Translations under genes and position numbers: made by a program
Shown here: piece after piece, positions 32,939-41,454 of the stretch
How the letters are laid out: the number at the start of each line of letters is the position of its first letter
Position numbering within the stretch: the first letter of the stretch is position 1
Notes under the pieces: generated by a model
Told to the model about the DNA's origin: nothing
Database searches by the model: none
The model's input: the letters and a program-made list of their open reading frames with translations, nothing else
Assembly (NCBI GenBank): GCA_046537975.1
Contig: JBKHJR010000009.1
Coordinates: 1 to 51,184, forward strand
From: JAWLDV01 sp046537975
Lineage (GTDB): Bacteria > Desulfobacterota > Desulfobulbia > Desulfobulbales > SURF-16
Direction of reading: 5' to 3'
Length of the DNA: 51,184 nucleotides

Positions 32939-34015
32939 TTGAACGAATCGGATAATCCAAGTGAAGAGAGTGGGACGATTAAGGCAATCTGGACCTTGAA
33001 GCAGGAACTTGCTGACAGAGTGCTGATATTATGTCACCATTATCAGGAAGACCGGATTTATCAGTTCGCGGATCTGGCGGGGGACTCCCTGAAGCTGGCC
33101 AGGCAGGCGGCTGAGGCTGGAAAGCATGAGTATCTTGTTTTTTGTGGGGTCCATTTCATGGCGGAGTCTGCTGATATCCTGACTACCGATGATCAGCAGG
33201 TGCTGCTCCCGGATCTGGAAGCCGGCTGTCCCATGGCTGATATGGCCAACTTCGGCGAGGTGGAAGACGCCTGGGAGGAACTCCTGGCGATTGATTCAAG
33301 TTTTGATATTGTTCCGGTTACCTATGTCAATTCTTCCGCCGCCATAAAGGCTTTTGTTGGGGAGCGGGGGGGTTCGGTCTGTACCTCGTCCAATGCGGAG
33401 AAGGTCCTGCAATGGGCTCTGTCCAGGGGTGAGAAGGCTTTTTTCTTCCCGGATGAACACCTGGGGCGCAATTCGGCTCAGGCCTTGGGTATAGCAGAGG
33501 AGGAAATTATCCTCTGGCAGCAGGGGATTGCTCTGGGCGGTAACAGTGAAGATGAGATCCGCCGGGCAAAGGTTATACTGTGGGATGGTTTCTGCAATGT
33601 TCATATGGAATTTTCTTCGGCCCAGATTGACTACTGGCGCCGTAAGGAACCGGGGATAAAGGTGATGGTTCATCCGGAATGCCGGTATGAAGTGGTCCAG
33701 GCTGCTGATATGTACGGCTCTACCGAAGATATTATCGCAGCGGTGAATAATTCCGAGCCCGGCTCCAAATGGGGGATCGGCACAGAAGTAAATCTGGTGA
33801 AGCGCCTGGCCAACAAGAATCCCGATAAAGAGATCCATCTCCTTTCCAAAGACAGTCCATGCAGGTGTGATACCATGGCCCGCATTACTCCGGAAGCCCT
33901 TTTAAAGACCTTAAGCAGCATCAGGGATGGCAGGCCCCGCAACCTCATTTCGGTTGATCCGGAAGTGGCCGGTAAGGCTAAACTTGCCCTGGACCGGATG
34001 CTGGAGTTGAAGTGA
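32939..34015 (+). CDS. nadA: Quinolinate synthase A
   Basis: 358 residues from a TTG at 32939, chosen for its GGAG seven bases upstream and a natural N-terminus; the open frame reaches back to 32843 but that extension is unlike the family. Conserved blocks: LILCHHYQEDRIYQFADLAGDSLKLA, FCGVHFMAESADIL (first Fe-S Cys, about residue 69), CTSSNA, HPECRYEV (second Cys) and CRCDTMARITPEALL (last Cys). NadA condenses iminoaspartate with dihydroxyacetone phosphate to quinolinate using a [4Fe-4S] cluster, in NAD synthesis. nadB and nadC are not adjacent. The 3' end overlaps the convergent phosphoesterase gene by 38 bp. Confidence 0.92.
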   Translation: MNESDNPSEESGTIKAIWTLKQELADRVLILCHHYQEDRIYQFADLAGDSLKLARQAAEAGKHEYLVFCGVHFMAESADILTTDDQQVLLPDLEAGCPMADMANFGEVEDAWEELLAIDSSFDIVPVTYVNSSAAIKAFVGERGGSVCTSSNAEKVLQWALSRGEKAFFFPDEHLGRNSAQALGIAEEEIILWQQGIALGGNSEDEIRRAKVILWDGFCNVHMEFSSAQIDYWRRKEPGIKVMVHPECRYEVVQAADMYGSTEDIIAAVNNSEPGSKWGIGTEVNLVKRLANKNPDKEIHLLSKDSPCRCDTMARITPEALLKTLSSIRDGRPRNLISVDPEVAGKAKLALDRMLELK

Positions 34016-34676
34016 GGCCCGGAACGCTGACAAACTCCATATCCGGCAGGATAAGACAGGTCAGCTTGCCCCCGTATACCGCCCCGGTATCTATACCTAT
34101 TTTGCCCTTATTTTGAAAAGGCCGGTCCAGGAAAGGGGTATGTCCGAATATCACTTTCTTGCCGAAATCATAACTGGAGCGGTAAAATTCGCTTCTTGCC
34201 CAGCAGCACCAGTGGGAGGGCTGCATACTTAGATGCAGGCCGGGTTTCAGGCCGGCGTGGACATAGATTGCCTGATCATCTTCCCAGAGGAGCATAAGAT
34301 CCCGGAAAAATCTGATATGTTCATCCGGTATCCGGGCGGAGGTGTGGACTCCGGAAGAGATTATGCCATAACTCTCGAGAGTTTCCGCTCCACCCACCTG
34401 CAGATAAAGGTCTTGGTCTTTCCCGTCGAGCCAGTATAGGAACATCTCCTCATGGTTGCCCTTCAGGGGAATCAAGCGGCGGAAGATTCCGCTCAGTTTT
34501 ATAACTTCGGAAACCACCTTCCTGGAATCAGGTCCTCGGTCTATATAATCTCCCAGGAAGACCAGGGTATCCCGCTCAGGATCAGGATCTACTTTATCCA
34601 GCAGCTTGATAAGGGCCTCATAACAGCCATGGATGTCTCCTATGACATATGTCTTTTCTTGTTTTTTGCTTACCAC
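33978..34676 (-). CDS. Metallophosphoesterase, PrpA/ApaH-like serine/threonine phosphatase fold
   Basis: 232 residues. The calcineurin-type metal-binding motifs are present: GDIHGC (13-18), GDYIDRGPDS (about 42-51), KGNHEE (about 75-80), then VHAGL and FGHTP. Two metal ions are expected in the active site. The substrate could be phosphoprotein, diadenosine tetraphosphate or another phosphoester; the size is nearest to bacterial PrpA/PP1-like enzymes and smaller than ApaH. The gene overlaps the end of nadA tail to tail, and divergence from glmS leaves a 207-bp promoter region. Confidence 0.86.
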   Translation of the reverse strand: MVSKKQEKTYVIGDIHGCYEALIKLLDKVDPDPERDTLVFLGDYIDRGPDSRKVVSEVIKLSGIFRRLIPLKGNHEEMFLYWLDGKDQDLYLQVGGAETLESYGIISSGVHTSARIPDEHIRFFRDLMLLWEDDQAIYVHAGLKPGLHLSMQPSHWCCWARSEFYRSSYDFGKKVIFGHTPFLDRPFQNKGKIGIDTGAVYGGKLTCLILPDMEFVSVPGLTSTPASGPGQV

Positions 34677-34792
34677 TGTGATATCTCCACTATATCAGAC
34701 CGTGTGCGGACAGGATTTAGCTGATCGCCTGATATTGGACTGTAGATGCCGGATCTTCCGATTGTATTTATAAATATAAAATATTTTACATT

Positions 34793-34798
34793 TATAAT
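34793..34798 (+). promoter_or_regulatory. Possible -10 box in the AT-rich region before glmS
   Basis: A TATAAT hexamer lies 86 bp before glmS inside a 150-bp strongly AT-rich stretch (34756-34880). No matching -35 at 16-18 bp was found, so this is weak. The region separates glmS from the divergent phosphatase gene. Confidence 0.3.
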
Positions 34799-34883
34799 GG
34801 CATATTAATTATGGTATTTGCTATTTTATTCTAAACTGTAGCATATCTTGAAATAGAAAAAAGGTTTTGTTGAGGATTGATGT

Positions 34884-36722
34884 ATGTGCGGCATCGTTGG
34901 TTACATAGGACATCGCAAGGTTCTGCCCGTTATCCTGGAAGGTCTTAAGAGGTTGGAATACCGGGGCTATGATTCGGCCGGTCTGGTTTATCTCGAAGAG
35001 GGTTGTCTGGTTAAATGCCGCTGCGAGGGGAAACTGGCCGGTCTTGAGGAGAAGATGGATGAGGTGGTCTGTACCAGTCATATCGGCCTGGGACACACCA
35101 GGTGGGCTACTCACGGAGTTCCCTCCGAGAGCAACGCCCATCCCCATACCGACTGCAGCGGGGAGCTGAGTCTGGTCCATAACGGAATTATCGAGAATTA
35201 TCAGAGTCTGCGGACAGAACTCCTGACCAGGGGGCACCGTTTCAGTTCCGAGACCGACACTGAAATCCTGGTTCATCTAATCGAGGATTACCTGGAAAAC
35301 GATCTGGAGATTGCGGTCCGTAAGGCTCTCAAGGAGGTGGAGGGGTCTTTTGCTATAGGGGTTATCTGGAGCAGGCAGCCGGATCGGCTGGTGGCGGCTC
35401 GTTTTCAAAGCCCTCTTGTTCTGGGGATTCAGGAATCAGGGGGCTGTCTGATGGCCTCTGACATTCCGGCGGTTCTGCCCTATACCCGGGATGTCGTTTT
35501 CCTGGAGGATGGCGAGCTTGCTGTGCTTAAGGCGGACTCCTGGAAAGTTCTGGAGCAGAAGGACGGTAAAAAGATAGACAAAAGTGTTCAGAGGATTGAG
35601 TGGAATGCGGCTATGGCAGAGAAGGCGGGTTACCGGCATTTCATGCTCAAGGAAATATTTGAGCAGCCCCAGGCTATCTTGAATACTTTCCGGGGCAGGC
35701 TGGAGCCGGAAAGCGGCGAGGTTGATATCCAGGAGGTAGATCTGAAACCCGAGGAATTAAAAAAGGTGAGGAGGATATCCCTGGTTGCCTGCGGCACTTC
35801 CTGGCACGCCGCCCTCATTGCCAAATACTGGCTGGAGAAATGGGCAGGGATTCCGGTGGATGTGGATATCGCTTCGGAATTCCGGTACCGGCGTCTTCTT
35901 CTGGGTCCGGAATCTCTGGTTATAACCATATCTCAGTCCGGAGAAACAGCAGATACCCTGGCCGGCCTGCGCCTGGCCAAAAAGATGGGGGCCAAGGTAC
36001 TTACTATCTGTAATGTAGTGGGCAGCACCATGACCCGGGAAGCTGACGGTACTATCTATACCCATGCCGGTCCGGAAATAGGGGTTGCCTCCACCAAAGC
36101 TTTTACCAGCCAGTTGACTGCCCTTTTTCTTCTGACCCTGTACCTGGGTCGGATTCTGGAGACTGTTTCCGCCGAGCAGAACAGTGAGTTGGTCCAGGCC
36201 CTGATTGATCTGCCCCATCTGGTGGAGGAAGAGCTGCCCAGGCTTCAGGAAGAGATGGAATTCCTGGCCGAGGAGTTCAGCCGCAGCCGGGATTTTCTCT
36301 ATTTAGGGCGGGGGATAAACTTTCCGGTTGCCCTGGAGGGGGCCCTGAAACTTAAGGAGATCTCCTATATCCATGCTGAGGGATACGCCGCCGGAGAGCT
36401 CAAACATGGTCCTATTGCCTTGATTGACCGGGATATGCCGGTTCTTGCCCTGGTTCCTCCGGATGGGGTTTATAATAAGCTGATTTCCAATGTAGAGGAG
36501 GTAAGGGCCAGGCACGGCCGTTTGATACTGGTGGGCAGCCGTAATGACAAGATTCTTTCTGAGATCACTGACCATGTCATAGGTCTGCCTGAAGTCCACA
36601 GTGAACTCACCCCCCTTCTTTATACCATCCCCCTGCAGCTGCTTTCCTACCAGATTGCCCATCTCCGGGGCTGTGATGTGGATCAGCCCCGAAATCTGGC
36701 CAAGAGCGTGACGGTAGAATGA
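34884..36722 (+). CDS. glmS: Glutamine--fructose-6-phosphate aminotransferase (isomerizing)
   Basis: 612 residues, full length. The N-terminal glutaminase begins MCGIVGYIGHRKVLPVIL, with catalytic Cys2 exposed after Met removal, and contains YRGYDSAG, HTRWATHG and HNGIIENY. Two SIS sugar-binding domains follow, with SLVACGTSWHAAL, SQSGETADTLA and STKAFTSQ. The C-terminus DQPRNLAKSVTVE is the conserved isomerase tail. The enzyme makes glucosamine-6-phosphate, the first step to UDP-GlcNAc, feeding peptidoglycan, LPS and the downstream UDP-sugar genes. It starts 70 bp before the epimerase gene at 36793 and is on the same strand. Confidence 0.97.
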   Translation: MCGIVGYIGHRKVLPVILEGLKRLEYRGYDSAGLVYLEEGCLVKCRCEGKLAGLEEKMDEVVCTSHIGLGHTRWATHGVPSESNAHPHTDCSGELSLVHNGIIENYQSLRTELLTRGHRFSSETDTEILVHLIEDYLENDLEIAVRKALKEVEGSFAIGVIWSRQPDRLVAARFQSPLVLGIQESGGCLMASDIPAVLPYTRDVVFLEDGELAVLKADSWKVLEQKDGKKIDKSVQRIEWNAAMAEKAGYRHFMLKEIFEQPQAILNTFRGRLEPESGEVDIQEVDLKPEELKKVRRISLVACGTSWHAALIAKYWLEKWAGIPVDVDIASEFRYRRLLLGPESLVITISQSGETADTLAGLRLAKKMGAKVLTICNVVGSTMTREADGTIYTHAGPEIGVASTKAFTSQLTALFLLTLYLGRILETVSAEQNSELVQALIDLPHLVEEELPRLQEEMEFLAEEFSRSRDFLYLGRGINFPVALEGALKLKEISYIHAEGYAAGELKHGPIALIDRDMPVLALVPPDGVYNKLISNVEEVRARHGRLILVGSRNDKILSEITDHVIGLPEVHSELTPLLYTIPLQLLSYQIAHLRGCDVDQPRNLAKSVTVE

Positions 36723-36792
36723 GGTGGGGAATGATGAATTATAAGCCCCCTTCCGGATTCGAAATTCAAAATTCCCCAGGGAGAGCAATACT

Positions 36793-37752
36793 ATGAAAAT
36801 ACTGGTTACCGGTGGAGCCGGCTTCATCGGCTCAAATGTAGTTGATGCCTATCTCGATGCAGGTCATGAAGTGGTGGTAATGGATAATCTCTTCAGCGGC
36901 AAATGGGAGAATTTAAATCCCGGAGCCCGGTTTTATCTGATGGATATCAGAAATCCGGAGGTGGCTGAAGTCTTTGCCAGGGAAAAATTTGATCTGGTCA
37001 ACCACCATGCCGCCCAGATGTCTGTGCCTGCTTCGGTGGAGGATCCCCTGTTTGATGCGGATGTCAATGTCAAAGGTCTGGTAAATCTTCTGGAGGTCTC
37101 CAGAGAGCACGGAGTGAGAAAGGTGATATTTATCTCCTCCGGCGGGGCTGTATACGGTGAAGCGGAAGAGTTCCCCACTTCGGAGAACTATCCGGTCCAG
37201 CCCTTGTCTCCCTATGCCATAACCAAATCGGTTTCTGAACAGTATCTGGCCTTTTACCGGTATCAGTACGGTATTGATTATACTGTGCTGCGCTATGCCA
37301 ATGTTTACGGCCCTCGTCAGATACCCCACGGAGAAGCAGGTGTGGTGGCGGTTTTCATGGACAGACTGCTCAAGGGAAAAACCTGTACTGTTTATCGTTA
37401 TCCGGAAGAACCTAAAGGTATGACCAGGGACTACTGCTACGTGGAAGATATCGTCCAGGCCAATCTTTTGGTCCTGGACAGGGGGAGTGCTGAAGTTTTT
37501 AATATTGGTACCGGTCGGGAGACCAATACCGCCGATCTCTTCCTAAAAGTCTTCCAGGCCATGAAGGCACTGAAACCGGATATTCCCGACAGCCTGCAGC
37601 ATTATGAAACCGGTGCGGCCAGGTCCGGAGATCTGCGCCAAAGCTGTCTGTCCTGTGATAAGGCAGCGGCGGAGTTGGGTTTTATACCTGCCTATTCCCT
37701 GACCGAAGGCTTGCTGAAGACGGCTGAGTGGAGGCTCGGGTTAGAGGCTTAG
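36793..37752 (+). CDS. NAD-dependent nucleotide-sugar epimerase (GalE-like, extended SDR)
   Basis: 319 residues. The Rossmann motif is ILVTGGAGFIGSNVVDAYL. HHAAQMSVPASVEDP corresponds to the substrate-side HLAA loop. The catalytic Ser and Tyr-xxx-Lys are in SSGGAVYGEAEE and SPYAITKSVSEQY. The C-terminal GAARSGDLRQSC stretch is typical of UDP-glucose 4-epimerases and related enzymes. The exact substrate is not decidable; UDP-glucose/UDP-galactose (or the GlcNAc forms) is likeliest. It is the first of five UDP-sugar genes in a row (36793-42762) all on the plus strand, with gaps of 70-120 bp. Confidence 0.85.
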   Translation: MKILVTGGAGFIGSNVVDAYLDAGHEVVVMDNLFSGKWENLNPGARFYLMDIRNPEVAEVFAREKFDLVNHHAAQMSVPASVEDPLFDADVNVKGLVNLLEVSREHGVRKVIFISSGGAVYGEAEEFPTSENYPVQPLSPYAITKSVSEQYLAFYRYQYGIDYTVLRYANVYGPRQIPHGEAGVVAVFMDRLLKGKTCTVYRYPEEPKGMTRDYCYVEDIVQANLLVLDRGSAEVFNIGTGRETNTADLFLKVFQAMKALKPDIPDSLQHYETGAARSGDLRQSCLSCDKAAAELGFIPAYSLTEGLLKTAEWRLGLEA

Positions 37753-37823
37753 GTATTTTTGCTGAATTGCTGAAAGCTTAACAATCTAACATTTAAAAAA
37801 ACTTTTGAACCAGGAAGTAAACC

Positions 37824-39107
37824 ATGAATCCAACAGTTGCTGTTGTAGGCCTGGGATATGTCGGTCTTCCTCTGGCTGTAACCTTTGGGGCCAAATTTCG
37901 CACCATAGGTTTTGATGTCAAGAAAGAGGCTGTCACCAGTTACAGAAAGGGGCTTGATCCCAACGGAGAAGTATCCGGGGAAGAGTTTGCAGGAGCCCCG
38001 CACATAACTTTTACCAATGACCCTGCTCTCCTCTCTCAAGCAGATTATATTATAGTTGCGGTGCCGACACCCATTGATTCCGCCAGGCAGCCGGACTTGC
38101 GCCCTCTGATGGGGGCCAGCCGGGTTGTCGGGGCCAATATGGCCCCGGGGGCGATAGTCATCTTTGAATCCACGGTTTATCCCGGGACCACGGAAGAGGT
38201 TTGTGTGCCAATCCTGGAAGAAGAGTCCGGATTCAAGTGGCATAGGGATTTTCATGTGGGCTATTCGCCGGAAAGGATTAACCCCGGGGACCGGGAACAT
38301 ACCTTGACCCGGATCGTCAAGGTGGTATCCGGGGACTCGCCTGGCATCCTGGAAAAAGTGAAAGAGCTTTATGAGAACATCATCCCGGCCGGAGTCCATC
38401 CTGTTGCCGAGATCAAGGAGGCGGAAGCAGCCAAGGTCATAGAAAATACCCAGCGTGACCTTAATATTGCCCTGATGAATGAACTGGCGGTGATCTTTGA
38501 CCGTTTGGGGGTTGATACTTTAAATGTTCTTGAGGCGGCAGGCACCAAGTGGAATTTCCTGCCTTTTCGGCCGGGTCTGGTAGGGGGGCACTGCATCGGT
38601 GTCGACCCCTATTATCTGACCTACAAAGCCGAATCCGTGGGGTTTCACCCTGAAGTGGTCCTGGCCGGGCGTCGCACCAATGACGGCATGGGCAAGTTTA
38701 TTGCCGAGAAAACAGTCAAGCTTATGCTCCGGGCCGGGGTTGATCTTAAGAGAAGTAAAATCGGCATCCTGGGTCTGACCTTCAAGGAGAACTGTTCCGA
38801 TTTAAGAAATTCCAGAGTGGTTGATATTATAGATGAGCTTAAGGCTTACGGCCTGGAGGTTCTGGCCCATGATCCCAGGGCGGACGGTGAAGAGTCAAGG
38901 CGCAATTTAGGAGTGACCTCCTGCAGATGGGAAGATCTGACTGAGCTTGGAGCCCTTGTCCTTGCCGTACCCCATCGGGAGTATCTGGCTATGGATGTTT
39001 CCGAGTTTGTCAGGATGTTGGCTCCGGAAGGAAGCTTGATCGATGTCAAGTCCGCCCTGGATCCCGAGTCCGTTGATAGTACCGGAGTCAGGTTCTGGAG
39101 ACTGTAA
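37824..39107 (+). CDS. tviB: UDP-N-acetyl-hexosamine 6-dehydrogenase, WbpA/TviB-like
   Basis: 427 residues. N-terminal NAD-binding VAVVGLGYVGLPLAVTFG; VPTPIDSARQPDL; FESTVYPGTTEEVCVPILEE; GYSPERINPGD; KVIENTQRDLNIALMNELA; catalytic Cys257 in GGHCIGVDPYYL; and GLTFKENCSDLRNSRVVDI in the UDP-binding domain. The ENTQRDLNIALMNELA and GHCIGVDPYY patterns separate this group (UDP-GlcNAc or UDP-GalNAc dehydrogenases of O-antigen and Vi synthesis) from UDP-glucose dehydrogenases. The product would be the UDP-N-acetyl-uronic acid. The adjacent tviC/wbpP-like epimerase at 39231 supports the Vi/O6-type pathway. Confidence 0.87.
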   Translation: MNPTVAVVGLGYVGLPLAVTFGAKFRTIGFDVKKEAVTSYRKGLDPNGEVSGEEFAGAPHITFTNDPALLSQADYIIVAVPTPIDSARQPDLRPLMGASRVVGANMAPGAIVIFESTVYPGTTEEVCVPILEEESGFKWHRDFHVGYSPERINPGDREHTLTRIVKVVSGDSPGILEKVKELYENIIPAGVHPVAEIKEAEAAKVIENTQRDLNIALMNELAVIFDRLGVDTLNVLEAAGTKWNFLPFRPGLVGGHCIGVDPYYLTYKAESVGFHPEVVLAGRRTNDGMGKFIAEKTVKLMLRAGVDLKRSKIGILGLTFKENCSDLRNSRVVDIIDELKAYGLEVLAHDPRADGEESRRNLGVTSCRWEDLTELGALVLAVPHREYLAMDVSEFVRMLAPEGSLIDVKSALDPESVDSTGVRFWRL

Positions 39108-39230
39108 GGGATGTCAAATAATGAATCGCATAATTATGAAGCGGAAAAAACTGTGGCATTCACCATTCGGAATCCGAAATTTTTTTCGGAATTCCCTGGA
39201 CTGAGGGCAAAACAACAGAACTGAATATAT

Positions 39231-40256
39231 ATGACTGAATACAATAAAGTAAAAGAAAAATTGATTGCTTCCCCCCAAAAATGGCTGGTAACCGGGGTAG
39301 CCGGTTTTATCGGCTCCAATCTTCTGGAGACCCTGCTCAGTCTGGATCAGGAAGTGGTGGGGCTGGATAATTTTGCCACCGGTTTCAGGCATAACCTGGA
39401 CCAGGTCGGAGAAGGGGTAACCCCTGAACAATGGCAGCGCTTTTCTTTTCTGGAAGGAGATATTTGCGACCTGGATACCTGCCGCCGGGCCTGCGGGGGG
39501 GTGGATATTGTCCTTCATCAGGCTGCCCTGGGTTCTGTGCCCCGCTCCATCGAAGACCCTATCCGGACCCATGACAGCAATCTGAGCGGTTTCCTGAACA
39601 TGTTGGTGGCGGCACGGGATGAAGAAGTGGCCCGTTTTGTCTATGCCGCTTCCAGTTCAACTTACGGAGATCATCCTGCTCTTCCCAAGGTTGAAGATAT
39701 CATAGGTGAACCTCTTTCTCCCTACGCGGTAACCAAGTACGTCAATGAACTCTATGCCCGGGTTTTCGGGTCGGTTTACGGGATGCAGACCATAGGGCTG
39801 CGCTATTTCAATATCTTCGGTCGGCGCCAGGACCCGGAAGGGGCCTATGCTGCGGTTATGCCCAAGTGGTTTTCCGCCCTTATTAAAGGAGAGGATGTTT
39901 TTATAAACGGGGACGGTGAGACCAGCCGGGATTTCTGTTACATAGACAACTGCATCCAGGCTAATCTTCTGGCGGCAATGGTAGAGGGGCAGGAGGCCTT
40001 GAATGAGGTATATAATGTGGCCTTCGGCCAGCAGACCACTTTGAATGAACTCTATTACCTGATAAGGCAACGGGTGGCGGAGTTTAAGCCGGAGGTAAGT
40101 GCCAAGGAGCCGGAGTATCGCGATTTCCGGCCCGGTGATGTGCGCCATTCCCTGGCGGATATAAGTAAGGCCCGCGATCTTCTGGGATATGAGCCCAGGT
40201 ACTCGGTGCGTGACGGTCTGGATCAGGCAGCCCAGTGGTATCGGGAAAATCTGTAG
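39231..40256 (+). CDS. tviC: UDP-N-acetylglucosamine 4-epimerase, WbpP/TviC-like
   Basis: 341 residues. About 18 N-terminal residues precede the Rossmann motif WLVTGVAGFIGSNLLETLL. This leading stretch (NKVKEKLIASPQKWLVTGVAGFIG) is typical of WbpP. HQAALGSVPRSIEDPIRTHDSN is the characteristic loop of WbpP-class epimerases that accept N-acetylated sugars. The catalytic residues are in SSSTYGDHPALPKVED and SPYAVTKYVNELY. The enzyme should interconvert UDP-GlcNAc and UDP-GalNAc. Together with the dehydrogenase at 37824 it can make UDP-GalNAcA. The order dehydrogenase then epimerase mirrors tviB-tviC. Confidence 0.87.
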   Translation: MTEYNKVKEKLIASPQKWLVTGVAGFIGSNLLETLLSLDQEVVGLDNFATGFRHNLDQVGEGVTPEQWQRFSFLEGDICDLDTCRRACGGVDIVLHQAALGSVPRSIEDPIRTHDSNLSGFLNMLVAARDEEVARFVYAASSSTYGDHPALPKVEDIIGEPLSPYAVTKYVNELYARVFGSVYGMQTIGLRYFNIFGRRQDPEGAYAAVMPKWFSALIKGEDVFINGDGETSRDFCYIDNCIQANLLAAMVEGQEALNEVYNVAFGQQTTLNELYYLIRQRVAEFKPEVSAKEPEYRDFRPGDVRHSLADISKARDLLGYEPRYSVRDGLDQAAQWYRENL

Positions 40257-40341
40257 AGAAGGGCTCAGGAATCAAAGATCAAGATCAGGTAGAGACTTTG
40301 GGAGATAGGCTGATCTATTAATAAAAAACCAATAAGGTGTT

Positions 40342-41364
40342 ATGAACACAAAAAAGGTACTGATAACCGGGGTGGCCGGCTTTATCGGCTATTTTCTGGC
40401 CCGACGGCTTTTAACGGATTCCCTGGAGATTGTCGGAATTGACAATCTTAATGATTATTATGACCCCGGCCTGAAAAGGGCCAGGCTTGAAGGGCTCAAC
40501 GGCAGGGAGGGCTTCACTTTTGTCAAGGGCGATCTGGCTGACCGGGCTCTGGTGGAGAAGGTCTTTCGGGACCATGACTTTGATGTGGTGGTTAATCTGG
40601 CGGCCCAGGCCGGGGTTCGATATTCTCTGGAAAACCCTCACTCTTATGTGGACAGTAACGTAACCGGCTTTCTCAATGTCCTGGAGGGCTGCCGCCACGG
40701 CGCTGTAAAGCACCTGGTTTTCGCCTCCTCCAGCTCGGTATACGGGGGAAATACCAGGCTGCCTTATTCGGTTCACGATAAGGTGGATCATCCGGTCTCT
40801 CTTTATGCTGCCACCAAAAAGACGGATGAATTAATGGCCCATACTTACGCTCACCTTTACGGTATCCCAGCCACCGGCCTGCGTTTTTTCACTGTTTACG
40901 GTCCCTGGGGCCGGCCTGATATGGCTTATTTCCTCTTCACCAGGGCAATACTGGCGGGCGAGCCGATAAACGTTTTCAATCATGGCAGAATGAAGCGTGA
41001 TTTTACTTACATAGATGACATCATAGAAGGTGTGGTCAGGGTCATGGACCGTATCCCCCAATCAGATTCTTCCTGGGACAGTGAGGACCCGGATCCGGCC
41101 ACCAGCTATTGTCCCTACCGGATTTACAATATAGGCAATAATAACTCCGAAGACCTGATGCGTTTTATCGAAGTCCTGGAGAGTTGTCTGGGCCGGAAAG
41201 CAGAGAAGCGCTTTCTGGACATGCAGCCTGGTGACGTCCAGGCCACTTATGCGGATATCAGTGACTTGGCCCGGGATACCGGTTTTCAGCCCAGCACTCC
41301 CATAGAAGAAGGGCTTAAAAAATTTGCAGAATGGTATCAATCTTATTATCATCCCCAAGGCTGA
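40342..41364 (+). CDS. UDP-glucuronate 4-epimerase-like enzyme
   Basis: 340 residues. Motifs: VLITGVAGFIGYFLARRLL, then IVGIDNLNDYYDPGLKRARLE, the hallmark NDYYD segment of the UDP-glucuronate epimerases (CapI/LpsL/GAE). The substrate loop LAAQAGVRYSLENPHSYVDSNVTGFLNVLE and the active-site SSSSVYGGNTRLPYS and SLYAATKKTDELMAH follow. RFFTVYGPWGRPDMAYFLFT, the usual continuation, is also present. It would convert UDP-glucuronate to UDP-galacturonate. The UDP-glucose dehydrogenase immediately downstream (41455) makes its substrate, so the two form a functional pair. Confidence 0.92.
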   Translation: MNTKKVLITGVAGFIGYFLARRLLTDSLEIVGIDNLNDYYDPGLKRARLEGLNGREGFTFVKGDLADRALVEKVFRDHDFDVVVNLAAQAGVRYSLENPHSYVDSNVTGFLNVLEGCRHGAVKHLVFASSSSVYGGNTRLPYSVHDKVDHPVSLYAATKKTDELMAHTYAHLYGIPATGLRFFTVYGPWGRPDMAYFLFTRAILAGEPINVFNHGRMKRDFTYIDDIIEGVVRVMDRIPQSDSSWDSEDPDPATSYCPYRIYNIGNNNSEDLMRFIEVLESCLGRKAEKRFLDMQPGDVQATYADISDLARDTGFQPSTPIEEGLKKFAEWYQSYYHPQG

Positions 41365-41454
41365 TTGGTTGTGTTTTTAGCTCCTACGGTCTCTGGTCTG
41401 AATTCCGAACCTGCGGAAACATTCAACTCCTTAAAAATCTAACATCTGAGAATT

